Origin: Paenibacillus cellulosilyticus
Lineage (GTDB): Bacteria > Bacillota > Bacilli > Paenibacillales > Paenibacillaceae
Length of the DNA: 64,000 nucleotides
Direction of reading: 5' to 3'
Assembly: GCF_003182255.1 (NCBI RefSeq)
Contig: NZ_QGTQ01000003.1
Location: forward strand, 1-64,000
Part shown: one piece after another, positions 44,641 through 54,326 of the stretch
Numbering within the stretch: position 1 is the first letter of the stretch
How the letters are laid out: each line of letters opens with the position of its first letter
The notes under the pieces: model-generated
Database searches by the model: none
Told to the model about the DNA's origin: nothing
The model's input: only the letters and a program-made list of their open reading frames with translations
Made by a program: the position numbers and the translations under genes

Positions 44641-45585
44641 ATGAACGCAATTGTTCATTTCCGCGATGTCGTGAAGAAATACGATTCGGTGATGACGGTC
44701 AATCATCTCAACCTTGAGATCGAGGAAGGCGAGATTTTCGGATTGCTCGGTCCTAACGGCGCAGGCAAGAGCACATCGATCGGGATGCTGTCTGGGCTGA
44801 TTGATTTGAACGGCGGAGATATCACAGTCGGAGGAAGCTCGATTAAGAGCAGGCCGATTGATGTGAAACGTCAGATAGGACTCGTTCCGCAAGAGCTTGC
44901 GATTTACTTGAACTTGACAGCTAAAGAAAATGTCACGTTTTTCGCGAAACTGTATGGGCTTAGAGGAAAGCTTCTGAAGGAGCGGGTAGATGAAGCGCTG
45001 CTGTTCGTTGGTTTGCTGGATCGGGCGAAAGATAAGCCCTCGACGTTCTCGGGCGGTATGAAGCGCAGACTTAACATCGCTTGTGCGATCGTTCATCGTC
45101 CCAAGCTGATCATTATGGATGAGCCAACCGTCGGCATTGACCCGCAGTCGCGCAATCATATTCTCGAATCCGTTCGAACGCTGAACCGGCTTGGCTCGAC
45201 GATTATTTATACGAGTCATTACATGGAAGAGGTTGAAGCGATCTGTACGCGCGTCGGCGTCATGGATCAAGGCAAGCTGATTGCTTGCGGAACGATGGAG
45301 CAGCTTCGATTGTTAGCAGGTCAAGATACGAAGCTGGCATTCGAGCTTGATCGCGAAGAGCCGCAAGCATTGGAAGAGATCAGCAGCTTGCCGCGCGTTA
45401 AGCAAGCTGGCTCTATTGGTGAAGGGATTATCGAAGTCATCTGCAAAGATTCGGCTGCGATTTTGCAGGACATTTTGTTTATTTTCCACAAATACGGCAT
45501 TTCACTTCGAACGATGACACGCACAGAGCCTGGGCTTGAGACGTTGTTTCTGCAATTAACGGGCCGTTCGCTTCGCGATCAATAA
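44641..45585 (+). CDS. ABC transporter ATP-binding protein (LnrL-like)
   Basis: This 314-residue ATPase has Walker A GLLGPNGAGKSTSIGM, signature FSGGMKRRLNIA and Walker B LIIMDEPTVGIDPQ, plus a C-terminal extension typical of drug-export ATPases. GGAG before ATG 44641 sets the start. It is first in an operon with two ABC-2 permeases, as in linearmycin-resistance LnrLMN. Confidence 0.93.
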   Translation: MNAIVHFRDVVKKYDSVMTVNHLNLEIEEGEIFGLLGPNGAGKSTSIGMLSGLIDLNGGDITVGGSSIKSRPIDVKRQIGLVPQELAIYLNLTAKENVTFFAKLYGLRGKLLKERVDEALLFVGLLDRAKDKPSTFSGGMKRRLNIACAIVHRPKLIIMDEPTVGIDPQSRNHILESVRTLNRLGSTIIYTSHYMEEVEAICTRVGVMDQGKLIACGTMEQLRLLAGQDTKLAFELDREEPQALEEISSLPRVKQAGSIGEGIIEVICKDSAAILQDILFIFHKYGISLRTMTRTEPGLETLFLQLTGRSLRDQ

Positions 45586-45605
45586 GGATAAGGAGGGGAT
45601 TGAAC

Positions 45606-46772
45606 ATGCATGCATTCTTAACGGCTGCGAAATATCAGATTCTCGCATTCACCCGGATGCGGAACCTGATACTGACGCTGTTCCTTCAGCCGCTTGTCCT
45701 TATTCTGCTGCTAGGTCATGCGTTCGGCGGGGAGATGAAGCCTGCCAAGGTTGGACTGTTTATAGAAGATACCGGCGTCATGAGCAGTTCAATCGACGAC
45801 TACTGGCATTCGGATAAAGTAAAGCAATATGCAGTAGTGGAAGCCGCACAGTCTGAGGAAGAGACGCGCCAATCCGTTGAGAGCGGACGATATGATTACG
45901 GCATCGTCATTCCGAAGGGATTCTCGGACGATGTTGCAGCAGGCAATTCAGCCCATTGGGTGCTGATGCCGGGACACGACGATTCTCGCAACATCGCTGT
46001 TCGGGCTGTAGAGGACCGATATTTGTCAGAAATGAACTTGAGTCAGGCGGCAGCGATCAATGGAATTGATAATGCGGCGAATACAGAAGTGGGAGCAACA
46101 AGCACGGACGCTTCGGCAGAGACGGTAAAGGTCGGAACGCTTGGCGCGAGCGCGGGACATTTATTCGGCACGGTGAATGCCAATCAATACTACGCCGTTT
46201 CGAATCTGATCATGTTCCTGCTGTATGCAGGCATGACGGGAACGATCGCCTTGCAGAACGAGAAACAAAACTTCACCCTGCAGCGGATCTATACGCAGCC
46301 GTCGCGATTCAATATGGTTGTGTACGGCAAATTAGCAGGCGTCGTCTGCTTCGGCATTGCACAGTCCGTTGTCATCATTGCGTTCACAACCTTTGTTTAT
46401 GATGTTGATTGGGGCAATCGGCTCGATCTGACCGCGCTTGTATGCTTACTATCCATTGCGGCGGGTATTGGTCTTTCAATCGTGATGGCATCCTTCTTCA
46501 AATCCAACCAAGCATTCCGCTCCTTCTACAGCATCTTCATATTTGTTGCGACCTTCCTCAGCGGAGGTATGGTTGCGAATTTGGATGGAACGGTTGGCGA
46601 GCTTGGCAAGTTCACCCTTAATTATTGGTCGACCAAAGGATTAAGAGGCATTATGAACGGTGTGGATGGTACTGATCTGTGGATGCCAATTGGCGTGCTT
46701 GCCATGATTGCAGTTGTGCTGCTCGCAGTAGGTGCAGCGAGAATGTCGAAGGTGGTGAAGGTCAATGCCTAG
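45606..46772 (+). CDS. ABC-2 permease (LnrM-like)
   Basis: This 388-residue permease has one N-terminal segment, an extracellular domain (about 45-190) and five C-terminal segments. LQNEKQNFTLQRIYTQPSRFNMVVYGKL is the ABC-2 cytoplasmic region. AAGGAGGGG lies upstream of ATG 45606. It overlaps the next permease by 8 nt. The two permeases probably form a heterodimer with the ATPase. Confidence 0.9.
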   Translation: MHAFLTAAKYQILAFTRMRNLILTLFLQPLVLILLLGHAFGGEMKPAKVGLFIEDTGVMSSSIDDYWHSDKVKQYAVVEAAQSEEETRQSVESGRYDYGIVIPKGFSDDVAAGNSAHWVLMPGHDDSRNIAVRAVEDRYLSEMNLSQAAAINGIDNAANTEVGATSTDASAETVKVGTLGASAGHLFGTVNANQYYAVSNLIMFLLYAGMTGTIALQNEKQNFTLQRIYTQPSRFNMVVYGKLAGVVCFGIAQSVVIIAFTTFVYDVDWGNRLDLTALVCLLSIAAGIGLSIVMASFFKSNQAFRSFYSIFIFVATFLSGGMVANLDGTVGELGKFTLNYWSTKGLRGIMNGVDGTDLWMPIGVLAMIAVVLLAVGAARMSKVVKVNA

Positions 46773-47919
46773 TATAACGATTGCGCTGCTGCTCATTCGC
46801 CGAGTCATGTCCACTAGGCGGGATATCTTTATGAGCCTTCTGCTCCCGGCTGTTGTGCTCGCGGGTATTGTAGCGCTGTTTGCATCGACTAGTGATACAG
46901 AGCCGAAGATTACGATTTTGAACCAAGATAAGGGCTCCTATGGAGCGATGATAGGGAAGCAGCTTGAGCAGGAGCCGAAGTATGAGATTACAACTGTTAA
47001 TTCGGGGTCGGATGAGCAATTGAAGCAATCGCTCGAAGACGGAGATATCAATGCCGCCATCATCATCCCTGCAGATTACTCGGATCAACTGTTGGAAGGG
47101 AAATCGCCATCGATCGTATTCTATCGAATGAATGAACAGCTGTGGAATGCATCGCTCGCTTTAACATTAGAAGCAGTTACCGAGAAAATGTCCCATGCCG
47201 CGGCGCTTCTCGCGCAATCCAATCAATTGGATAGAGCGAGTCTCGACCAACTGTTAGCAACAATACAAGAGAATCGGATTACAACCCAAAATGCAGATAT
47301 GCAAATTGGCGAGACGATTGCGAATCCGGAAGTAATCGGATTGATGCTGCTATTCGTCCTGCTGCTGGTCATGCGTTCAATTTCATTCATTATGGAAGAC
47401 CGCGAACAGCGGACGATGGCACGTATGTTCACTGCTCCAGTCCGCGGCTACCAGATTGCACTAGGCAACTTTCTCGGAAGCGCAGCGGTAGGGACGCTGC
47501 AGTTAATTGTAATGGTCGGACTATGCTGTTACCTATTCGGCTATGATCCTGGCTTCTCTCCAGTAATGCTTCTTCTGCTGCTAGAATGCTTCCTAATTAC
47601 TTCGGTTGGTCTTGCTTCGGCGGTTGCCGGCCTTGTGCGCAACAGCATGCAGCTCAGCAATATCGGAAATCTAGTCATCACACCAACCTGTATGCTTGGC
47701 GGCTGTTTCTGGCCGATCTCGATTATGCCGGACTTTATGCAGAAGCTGGCGAATTTCACACCTCAGAAGTGGCTGCTGGAGGCTGCGGATCGTTTATCTG
47801 GTGGCGGGGGCATAAGTACCATCGCAGTACCTGTGTTCATCATTTTGCTGTTCGCTGTCGTGCTGCTTGCATTTGGTGCGGTCGTACTGCGGCCGAGCAG
47901 GCAGGCTGTGAGCGGCTAG
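46765..47919 (+). CDS. ABC-2 permease (LnrN-like)
   Basis: This 384-residue permease has the same plan as its neighbour, with MEDREQRTMARMFTAPVRGYQIALG as the conserved ABC-2 region and TPTCMLGGCFWP in segment 5. It completes an LnrLMN-type exporter for membrane-active compounds. Confidence 0.9.
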   Translation: MPSITIALLLIRRVMSTRRDIFMSLLLPAVVLAGIVALFASTSDTEPKITILNQDKGSYGAMIGKQLEQEPKYEITTVNSGSDEQLKQSLEDGDINAAIIIPADYSDQLLEGKSPSIVFYRMNEQLWNASLALTLEAVTEKMSHAAALLAQSNQLDRASLDQLLATIQENRITTQNADMQIGETIANPEVIGLMLLFVLLLVMRSISFIMEDREQRTMARMFTAPVRGYQIALGNFLGSAAVGTLQLIVMVGLCCYLFGYDPGFSPVMLLLLLECFLITSVGLASAVAGLVRNSMQLSNIGNLVITPTCMLGGCFWPISIMPDFMQKLANFTPQKWLLEAADRLSGGGGISTIAVPVFIILLFAVVLLAFGAVVLRPSRQAVSG

Positions 47920-48290
47920 TTTAGACGTGACAAATGTGGAGGGTGATGCGGCCGGATAGGCTGTGTCGCCCTGTTGGCATGCCATTGCAGAGAGGTTCGA
48001 AATTTCGGACGCGCAGAGCAAGAACTTTTTTTTCGGAAGATGGATAATGAAGCGGGGAGGGTGAATAGGATGACAATACCCCTCTTCCTCAACAAGTAAT
48101 TGTCACAGCACGCGCTGGATGGTCGATCTGTCTACGGCCGGGACAAATCGGGCGCTCCAACGTTCAAAAATAGTCAATAATCCAAGTTGCCAGAACATAA
48201 GATGAAGTATAAACTAGATACGAGAGGTAATTGTCAGAACATTCCGCCAATTACTGATTGATCATCACCGAAGCAAGGGAGGGATTGCCG
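47920..48290. other. Gene-free stretch after the ABC operon
   Basis: About 370 bp. The only structure I can support is an inverted repeat, GTAATTG (48227-48233) with CAATTAC (48248-48254), just before the next gene; GTAATTGTCA also occurs near 48096. It may be a regulator site, but nothing else backs this. Confidence 0.45.
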
Positions 48291-48887
48291 TTGAACAAGA
48301 GCCACGAAGTTGAATATTGCAATTTGGAGCTGCGATTCGACCGCCGGCAAATCCAGAATCTCATTCGGGATCTGATTCAGGAAGGCTACTCTCTGTATTG
48401 GAGCGAGACGGAATACCAATTTCTAATCTCGATTCGTACGGGTCGCAAGTTAGTTAAACTTCGATTCCAGCGAATCAAGCAGCGGTATAAAATTGTTGGC
48501 GACTATTTGATTAAGGACGAGAAGCTGTCGGAGTTAATCGAGAAGCTAATCAACGACACACGCGGCCATGCGGTCGTGAAGCGGATTAAAGACCGTCAAA
48601 TCGTTATCGAGAACATTATGTTCGGTGAAATTATACGTTTAGTGGAGGTGTCCGGCATGGAACATCGGATTATTTATCAGAAAAAACCGTTTGTAACGAT
48701 TGAAGAGATGATTCAGGCGTTCCAGTCAAAAAGAGCGGAGGAACGTGCGGTCGTTCTACGCTACGAGCTCGATTATGAGTTGTCGGTACTATACGAGGCG
48801 TTGTCGAACAATGATGAGGAGACGATTACATCGTCGAAGGAAAAGCTTGTAGGACTTCGTGCGGAGATGCTTCAGCTGGAGCTGTGA
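48291..48887 (+). CDS. Hypothetical protein of the Paenibacillus type
   Basis: I do not recognise this 198-residue protein. It is charged, with a beta-rich middle (EYQFLISIRTGRKLVKLRFQRIKQRYKIVG) and a helical C-terminus. No signal peptide or membrane segment. TTG 48291 is chosen because GGGAGG lies 7 nt upstream; the longer reading frame begins without one. It has its own terminator. Confidence 0.7.
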   Translation: MNKSHEVEYCNLELRFDRRQIQNLIRDLIQEGYSLYWSETEYQFLISIRTGRKLVKLRFQRIKQRYKIVGDYLIKDEKLSELIEKLINDTRGHAVVKRIKDRQIVIENIMFGEIIRLVEVSGMEHRIIYQKKPFVTIEEMIQAFQSKRAEERAVVLRYELDYELSVLYEALSNNDEETITSSKEKLVGLRAEMLQLEL

Positions 48888-48924
48888 CGAATTGTAAATG
48901 ATAAGAGTTAGGATATGCAAACGA

Positions 48925-48965
48925 AGCAGGGGAGGCGGCCTTTAAGGCGCCGAACCTGCTTTTAA
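48925..48965 (+). terminator. Terminator
   Basis: AAGCAGG..GGCG pairs with CGCC..CCTGCTT, followed by TTAATTTT. Confidence 0.7.
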
Positions 48966-49043
48966 TTTTGCTCCGAATAACGAAGACTTAATAATGCGAT
49001 TAGAAAAAGTAATGAATGAAGGCGCTTTTTTCCTAAACTGCGG

Positions 49044-49072
49044 TTTTCATCAGCGAGCAAAACGAGTACAAT
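49044..49072 (+). promoter_or_regulatory. Candidate gnd promoter
   Basis: TTTTCA, a 17-bp spacer and TACAAT precede the gene by about 50 bp. Confidence 0.45.
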
Positions 49073-49121
49073 AGGATGTATTGTGAAACAAATAATGTGA
49101 GATAAAGGATGGAAGAAACAG

Positions 49122-50534
49122 ATGTCTAAACAGCAAATCGGCGTCATCGGCCTTGCCGTAATGGGTAAAAACCTGGCCCTTAACATTGAGAGCAGAGGAT
49201 TCACTGTATCAGTATACAACCGCTCCCGTGAGAAAACGGACGATCTGGTTAAAGAAGCAGCAGGCAAAAACCTGGTGCCTACGTACTCCGTAGAAGAGTT
49301 CGTAAATTCCCTTGAAGTTCCTCGCAAAATCTTGATCATGGTTCAAGCTGGCGCAGGTACGGATGCAACGATCGACTCGCTCGTTCCTTATCTGACAGAA
49401 GGCGACATCATCATCGATGGCGGTAACGCATACTTCCCTGACACGCAGCGCCGCAGCAAAGACCTCGAAGCTAAAGGCTTCCGCTTTATCGGCACGGGCG
49501 TATCCGGCGGCGAAGAAGGCGCACTGAAAGGTCCTTCCATCATGCCAGGCGGACAAGAGTCGGCTTACAAACTCGTTGAGCCAATTCTGACAGCTATCTC
49601 GGCTAAAGTTAACGGCGATGCATGCTGCACATATATCGGACCAGACGGCGCAGGTCACTACGTCAAGATGGTTCACAACGGCATTGAGTACGGCGACATG
49701 CAGCTCATCTGCGAAGCGTACAACCTGCTGCAATCGGTTCTTGGCCTCGACGCTAAAGAACTGCACGAAATCTTCACGGAGTGGAACAAAGGCGAGCTCG
49801 ACAGCTACCTGATCGAGATCACGGCTGACATCTTCTCCAAATACGATCCTGAGACGGGCAAACCGATGGTTGACGTTATCCTTGACTCGGCAGGCCAAAA
49901 AGGCACAGGCAAATGGACGAGCCAAAGCTCGCTCGACCTGGGCGTTCCACTGTCGATCATCACGGAATCGGTATTCGCACGTTTCCTCTCGGCTATGAAA
50001 GAAGAGCGCGTTGCGGCTAGCAAGCTGCTCAAAGGACCTAAAACTGCTCCATTCCAAGGCGACAAAGCAGCATTCATCGAGAACGTGCGCAAAGCACTGT
50101 TCGCGAGCAAAATCTGCTCCTACGCACAAGGCTTCGCACAAATGCGCGCTGCTTCCGACGAGTACGGTTGGGACCTGCGTTACGGCGATATCGCAATGAT
50201 CTTCCGCGGCGGCTGCATCATCCGTGCACGCTTCCTGCAGAACATCAAAGACGCATACGACCGTAACCCTGCGCTGTCCAACCTGCTCCTCGATCCTTAC
50301 TTCCAAGAGATCGTTGAGTCGTACCAAGGCGCATGGCGTGAAGTTGTAGGAACGGCTGTAGCACAAGGTATTCCAGTGCCTTCGTTCGCAAGCGCGATCG
50401 CATACTTCGACAGCTACCGCACAGAGCGCCTGCCTGCTAACTTGCTGCAAGCACAGCGCGACTACTTCGGCGCTCACACGTTCAAACGTTTGGACAAAGA
50501 AGGCACGTTCCACCACAACTGGATGAGCAACTAA
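49122..50534 (+). CDS. gndA: 6-phosphogluconate dehydrogenase, decarboxylating
   Basis: This 470-residue enzyme oxidises 6-phosphogluconate to ribulose 5-phosphate and CO2 in the pentose phosphate pathway. The NADP-binding start is [22 protein letters not shown] with NRS after strand 2. The catalytic region has [37 protein letters not shown] (catalytic Lys and Glu) and the C-terminal helix YFDSYR. Length is normal. The usual V-M in the first motif (GLAVMG) is conserved. It stands alone. Confidence 0.97.
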   Translation: MSKQQIGVIGLAVMGKNLALNIESRGFTVSVYNRSREKTDDLVKEAAGKNLVPTYSVEEFVNSLEVPRKILIMVQAGAGTDATIDSLVPYLTEGDIIIDGGNAYFPDTQRRSKDLEAKGFRFIGTGVSGGEEGALKGPSIMPGGQESAYKLVEPILTAISAKVNGDACCTYIGPDGAGHYVKMVHNGIEYGDMQLICEAYNLLQSVLGLDAKELHEIFTEWNKGELDSYLIEITADIFSKYDPETGKPMVDVILDSAGQKGTGKWTSQSSLDLGVPLSIITESVFARFLSAMKEERVAASKLLKGPKTAPFQGDKAAFIENVRKALFASKICSYAQGFAQMRAASDEYGWDLRYGDIAMIFRGGCIIRARFLQNIKDAYDRNPALSNLLLDPYFQEIVESYQGAWREVVGTAVAQGIPVPSFASAIAYFDSYRTERLPANLLQAQRDYFGAHTFKRLDKEGTFHHNWMSN

Positions 50535-50568
50535 TTGGCTTAAGTAGGTGAGAGGGATGGGGGTTGTC

Positions 50569-50877
50569 CTAGTGTAACGGGGACGACACGCTTTCCACTG
50601 CATCCTTCAGCCAACGGCGAAGACGATCGACCTCATGGTCGCCGTTCTTCCGCTGAATGAGACTCATGGACGCCTCGGCGAATGAATGAAACGTTTTAAG
50701 CAAATGTGGCTGCGACAGATCCAATAATTTTGGGTCTGCGTCAGCCACTTTCTTTTTAATATATTCCAGCAGCCAGATGACATCATCTCGGGTGAGTGGG
50801 TAACTGCTGTCGAGCAACCGGCTGACGCGGATTGCTGCAGGGTTATTGCTTGAATTTGACGTTGAATTAACGTTCAT
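50569..50877 (-). CDS. Hypothetical protein
   Basis: This 102-residue protein starts at ATG 50877, with GGAAGGGG about 10 nt upstream. It has a Ser/Asn-rich start and helical remainder (YPLTRDDVIWLLEYIKKKV, HSFAEASMSLIQRK). No known family, signal peptide or membrane segment. It is convergent with gndA. Confidence 0.6.
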   Translation of the reverse strand: MNVNSTSNSSNNPAAIRVSRLLDSSYPLTRDDVIWLLEYIKKKVADADPKLLDLSQPHLLKTFHSFAEASMSLIQRKNGDHEVDRLRRWLKDAVESVSSPLH

Positions 50878-51023
50878 GAACGACGGCCCCTTCCAGATCA
50901 CATGTACTATTATCATCTCTACGGCAAAAGAAAGATTTTTATACCCGGCTTTACGGAAAAAATGGTATGATAAGGCCGTATGCTTAAGCGTTTGCTTAGC
51001 AAATTGCTTTTAGGAGAATTCTG

Positions 51024-51584
51024 ATGAGTGGACAACCCAATCCTCATAAAGTCGCTGCAGGCACTGGCACGACGAACAAGATCGTCCTTGTTGGTTTCAT
51101 GGGGACAGGCAAATCGACCGTGTCTCGGCTGCTCGCGGAGCGGCTGGGCTGGCAGCGTATCGATTCGGATGAAGAGATCGAGCGCCGTTCAGGGAAGAAG
51201 ATATCTGAGCTGTTCGCTGAAGGCGGCGAAGACTACTTCCGCGATGTAGAGACAACTACTCTACAGGCATTAATGACCTTAGAACAACCAGCAGTCATTG
51301 CGACTGGCGGTGGGGCCGTATTGCGTGAGACCAATCGGACCTGCATGTTGGACAACGCGTTCGTCGTTGCGCTCAAGGCAGATGAAGCGCATATCATTGC
51401 GCGCGTAGGCAACGATCCATCTAGGCCGCTGCTGCAAGGCGATGCTGCCGCTAACGTGCGGCGCTTGCTTGATGCACGCAGAACGGCGTATGATTTTGCC
51501 ACACTATCTGTTGATACGACCGGCTTGTCGCCGGAAGATGTATGCAGCGCAATTATTGAGCAATGGACTGCGCAATTTACATAA
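51024..51584 (+). CDS. aroK: Shikimate kinase
   Basis: This 186-residue P-loop kinase phosphorylates shikimate in the aromatic amino acid pathway. Walker A is VGFMGTGKSTVSRLLAERLG, the shikimate-binding DSDEEIERRSGKKISELF has the conserved Asp and Arg, and FRDVETTTL and ATGGGAVLRE complete the site. RPLL marks the lid. It is 25 nt before aroA and probably co-transcribed. Confidence 0.95.
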   Translation: MSGQPNPHKVAAGTGTTNKIVLVGFMGTGKSTVSRLLAERLGWQRIDSDEEIERRSGKKISELFAEGGEDYFRDVETTTLQALMTLEQPAVIATGGGAVLRETNRTCMLDNAFVVALKADEAHIIARVGNDPSRPLLQGDAAANVRRLLDARRTAYDFATLSVDTTGLSPEDVCSAIIEQWTAQFT

Positions 51585-51609
51585 CATAAATAAAGGAGAT
51601 TCAACGAAT

Positions 51610-52902
51610 ATGGATGTTATCGTAACCCCAACTCCTAAGCTTCAAGGTGATATACAAGCACTCTCTTCCAAAAACTATACGACTCGTTACCTGCTTGTTG
51701 CAGCACTCGCAGAAGGTACGAGCACGGTATATTACCCTGCACATAGCGAAGATAGCGATGCTATGCGCCGCTGCATTCGTGATCTAGGCGCCACAGTTGA
51801 AGAGGATGATGAGAAAATCGTCATTACCGGCTTCGGCAGCCGTCCAAGCAATGTGAAAGAACTGAACGTCGGCAATGCTGGCGCAGTGCTTCGCTTCCTG
51901 ATGGCGATTGCATCCCTAAGCCCTGAAATTACGTTCGTGAACACGTATCCCGATTCGCTCGGTAAGCGTCCACACGACGATCTGATCGATTCGCTGCAGC
52001 AGCTCGGCGCACAAATTGAGCATCGCGAAGGCAAGCTGCCAATTACGATCCGCGGCGGCAACTTGAAAGGCGGCAAAATTACGGTATCCGGCAACATTAG
52101 CTCGCAGTTCCTGAGCGCACTGCTGTTCCTGACGCCGCTGCTTGAAGAAGACAGCGAAATTGAAGTGCTGCATGATCTGAAATCGAAGATCGTTATCGGT
52201 CAGACGCTCGAAGTCATCGAGCAAGCGGGCATCGTTATTCATGCGAGCGAAGACCTGATGCACTATCGTATTCCAGGCCGCCAGAAGTATGCTGCGAAGA
52301 CTTACCGCGTACAAGGCGACTATCCAGGTTCGGCGGCAGTGCTCGCAGCTGCGGCTGTTACAGAATCTGACGTTACGCTGCGTGGTCTTGAAGAGAAGAG
52401 CAAGCAAGGCGAGCGTGCTATTGTTGACGTGCTTCGCATGATGAACGTAAATCTGACGCACGAAGATGCCGTAGTTCGCGTACAAGGCAACAAGAAGCTG
52501 AAAGCCGTAGAGTTCGACGGTGACGTTGCAACGGACGCAGTGCTTGCAATGGTAGCAGCGGCTGTGTTCGCTGAAGGTACATCCCGTTTCTATAACGTTG
52601 AGAATCTTCGTTACAAAGAATGCGACCGCATTACGGATTACCTGAACGAGCTTCGCAAAGCCGGCGCGAATGTGGAAGAGCGCCAGAGCGAAATTATCGT
52701 TCATGGTCGTCCTGAAGGCGTTGAAGGCGGCGTAGAAATCGACGCGCACTATGATCACCGCGTGATTATGGCGCTGACGATCGTAGGCCTGCGCTCGCAG
52801 CGTCCAATTCGGATCAAAGACGCGCATCATGTTGCCAAGTCGTATCCAATTTACTTCGACCACCTGAAGGCGCTTGGCGCACAAGTGGAGTGGGTAGAGT
52901 AA
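51610..52902 (+). CDS. aroA: EPSP synthase, divergent active-site loops
   Basis: This 430-residue enzyme joins shikimate-3-phosphate and PEP, the next aromatic-pathway step but one after aroK... the reaction is 3-phosphoshikimate 1-carboxyvinyltransferase. Conserved parts include SSKNYTTRYLLVAALAEG, ISSQFLSALLFLTP, RYKECDRI and HVAKSYPIYFDHL. Two loops are unusual. The start lacks the common PGSKS (only K and R kept), and the PEP/glyphosate loop reads GNAGAVLRFL, where most class I enzymes have GNAGTAMRPL. AAAGGAG before ATG 51610 sets the start. It follows aroK by 25 bp. Confidence 0.93.
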   Translation: MDVIVTPTPKLQGDIQALSSKNYTTRYLLVAALAEGTSTVYYPAHSEDSDAMRRCIRDLGATVEEDDEKIVITGFGSRPSNVKELNVGNAGAVLRFLMAIASLSPEITFVNTYPDSLGKRPHDDLIDSLQQLGAQIEHREGKLPITIRGGNLKGGKITVSGNISSQFLSALLFLTPLLEEDSEIEVLHDLKSKIVIGQTLEVIEQAGIVIHASEDLMHYRIPGRQKYAAKTYRVQGDYPGSAAVLAAAAVTESDVTLRGLEEKSKQGERAIVDVLRMMNVNLTHEDAVVRVQGNKKLKAVEFDGDVATDAVLAMVAAAVFAEGTSRFYNVENLRYKECDRITDYLNELRKAGANVEERQSEIIVHGRPEGVEGGVEIDAHYDHRVIMALTIVGLRSQRPIRIKDAHHVAKSYPIYFDHLKALGAQVEWVE

Positions 52903-52983
52903 ATTTCGGTTAACTCGGACATATTCCTACAGGTGCTGTTTACTTGATATATGGAAGTACATGAACAGGCGGGAGGCTTCGAG

Positions 52984-53415
52984 ATGGCATATTCACATCC
53001 TTCAAGAGAGCAGCTGAAAGAGCTGCTAGAACGGTCGATTACGATTGCGGTTGTTGGTTTATCCGATAAACCGGATCGTACGTCCTATATGGTGTCTCAA
53101 GCGATGCAGGCAAAGGGATACCGGATTATACCGGTTAATCCTAACGCGGAGACCATTCTTGGCGAGAAAAGCTTCGCGACGCTTCGCGATATCCCTGAGC
53201 CTGTTGATATCGTCAACGTGTTCCGCCGCAGCGAGCATACGCCTCCAGTAGCGGAAGAAGCTGTTGCAATCAGGGCGAAGGCGTTGTGGCTGCAGCTTGG
53301 GATTGCCAATGAAGAAGCAGCTTCGATTGCACAAGACGGCGGTTTGTTCGTCGTCATGGATCGTTGTATCAAGGTGGAAGATTCCATTCTTCTGCCGCAT
53401 GGAAAATCCAAATAA
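52984..53415 (+). CDS. CoA-binding domain protein (YccU-like)
   Basis: This 143-residue protein is a single CoA_binding Rossmann domain: ITIAVVGLSDKPDRTSYMVSQAMQAKGYRIIPVNP, then DIVNVFRRSEHTPPVAEEA and ALWLQLGI. Function is not established. GGGAGG before ATG 52984 sets the start. Confidence 0.9.
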   Translation: MAYSHPSREQLKELLERSITIAVVGLSDKPDRTSYMVSQAMQAKGYRIIPVNPNAETILGEKSFATLRDIPEPVDIVNVFRRSEHTPPVAEEAVAIRAKALWLQLGIANEEAASIAQDGGLFVVMDRCIKVEDSILLPHGKSK

Positions 53416-53536
53416 TGCTGTGATATTATTCGATGTCTCTTGCCACAATAAAACAGGTCTCCAAGCAATCATATGGCGAAATGCCCTATCGCTTGAGACT
53501 TCACTTATGCAAGCATCTTGAGGAGGATGACATCGA

Positions 53537-54160
53537 ATGTATCCAGTTAACCAGCAAGGCTCGCAATTTCAGTCCAATTTCCAACAGCAGCAACCGAACC
53601 AAGCGGGCCACTATGTACAGTCTCATTACCAAGGACAGTTAAGCCAACCGAGCTTTGGTCAGCCTGGTGTCATTCCTTCGGGTTATCAATCGAACAGCCA
53701 TCAAAACTTTTCTAACCAATCGGCATTCGGTGGAAATCAGCACTATCAACAATATACGCCAATGAGCCAATCGCTTGGCCCTGTCATTTCTCGTGTAGGC
53801 TGGCAAGCGGGTCCCGACCTGCACCCACAACACGCTCAACAGCCTCTGCAATCGCATAGCTATGCGCAAGCAAGCACTGGAGGACATTACGTGGCGGGTC
53901 CAGTTATTTCCCGTTACGGCTATCAAGCAGGTCAGGACAGCAGCGGTCCTGTAAATCAACTGTTCAATCAATCGAATCAATCGAATCAGCTGAACCAAGG
54001 ATTCTATCAGCCGCAGCATTTTGGTGCGTCCCACATAAACACGGGATATGCAGCGCAAAGCCATACAGGCCAGCATCCGGTTTATGAAGCAACGAATGCT
54101 TATAACCAAGCGGGCCCTGTTATATCGCATTTTGGCGGTTATGAATCGAATCAGCACTAG
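53537..54160 (+). CDS. Gln/Asn-rich low-complexity repeat protein
   Basis: This 207-residue protein has almost no charged residues and is rich in Gln, Asn, Ser, Gly, Tyr and His. It contains three copies of a short repeat: GPVISRVGWQAG, AGPVISRYGYQAG and AGPVISHFGGYE, separated by Q/N-rich linkers such as FNQSNQSNQLNQG. There is no signal peptide or membrane segment. GAGGAGG lies upstream. Composition recalls spore-coat or spore-surface proteins and prion-like domains; a coat role is only a guess. Confidence 0.75.
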   Translation: MYPVNQQGSQFQSNFQQQQPNQAGHYVQSHYQGQLSQPSFGQPGVIPSGYQSNSHQNFSNQSAFGGNQHYQQYTPMSQSLGPVISRVGWQAGPDLHPQHAQQPLQSHSYAQASTGGHYVAGPVISRYGYQAGQDSSGPVNQLFNQSNQSNQLNQGFYQPQHFGASHINTGYAAQSHTGQHPVYEATNAYNQAGPVISHFGGYESNQH

Positions 54161-54186
54161 GTACAGATGAGTCAGTGAACAAGGGC

Positions 54187-54222
54187 TGTTTTCGGCGAAC
54201 GACGCTGGAAACAGCCTTTCTT
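54187..54222 (+). terminator. Terminator of the repeat-protein gene
   Basis: AAGGGCTGTTTTC pairs with GAAACAGCCTTTC across a 14-nt loop, followed by TTGTTTC. Confidence 0.7.
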
Positions 54223-54326
54223 GTTTCATTTCTTTGACAAAATACGAAGCAGCATTTACGATCTAACTAATGTCCACGAACGTATAAGTTTGTTTCACCA
54301 TGAAATACGAGAGGAGGCAGCGGCGA

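Noticed and set aside
43306-45270. A 654-codon version of the histidine kinase
   Set aside because: The extra 270 codons run antisense over the ABC ATPase and the divergent promoter. The kinase starts at 44460 or 44493.
49209-50603. Long minus-strand frame (464 codons) opposite gndA
   Set aside because: gndA is unmistakable on the plus strand. The opposite frame is Cys/Val-rich with no known motif and no ribosome site.
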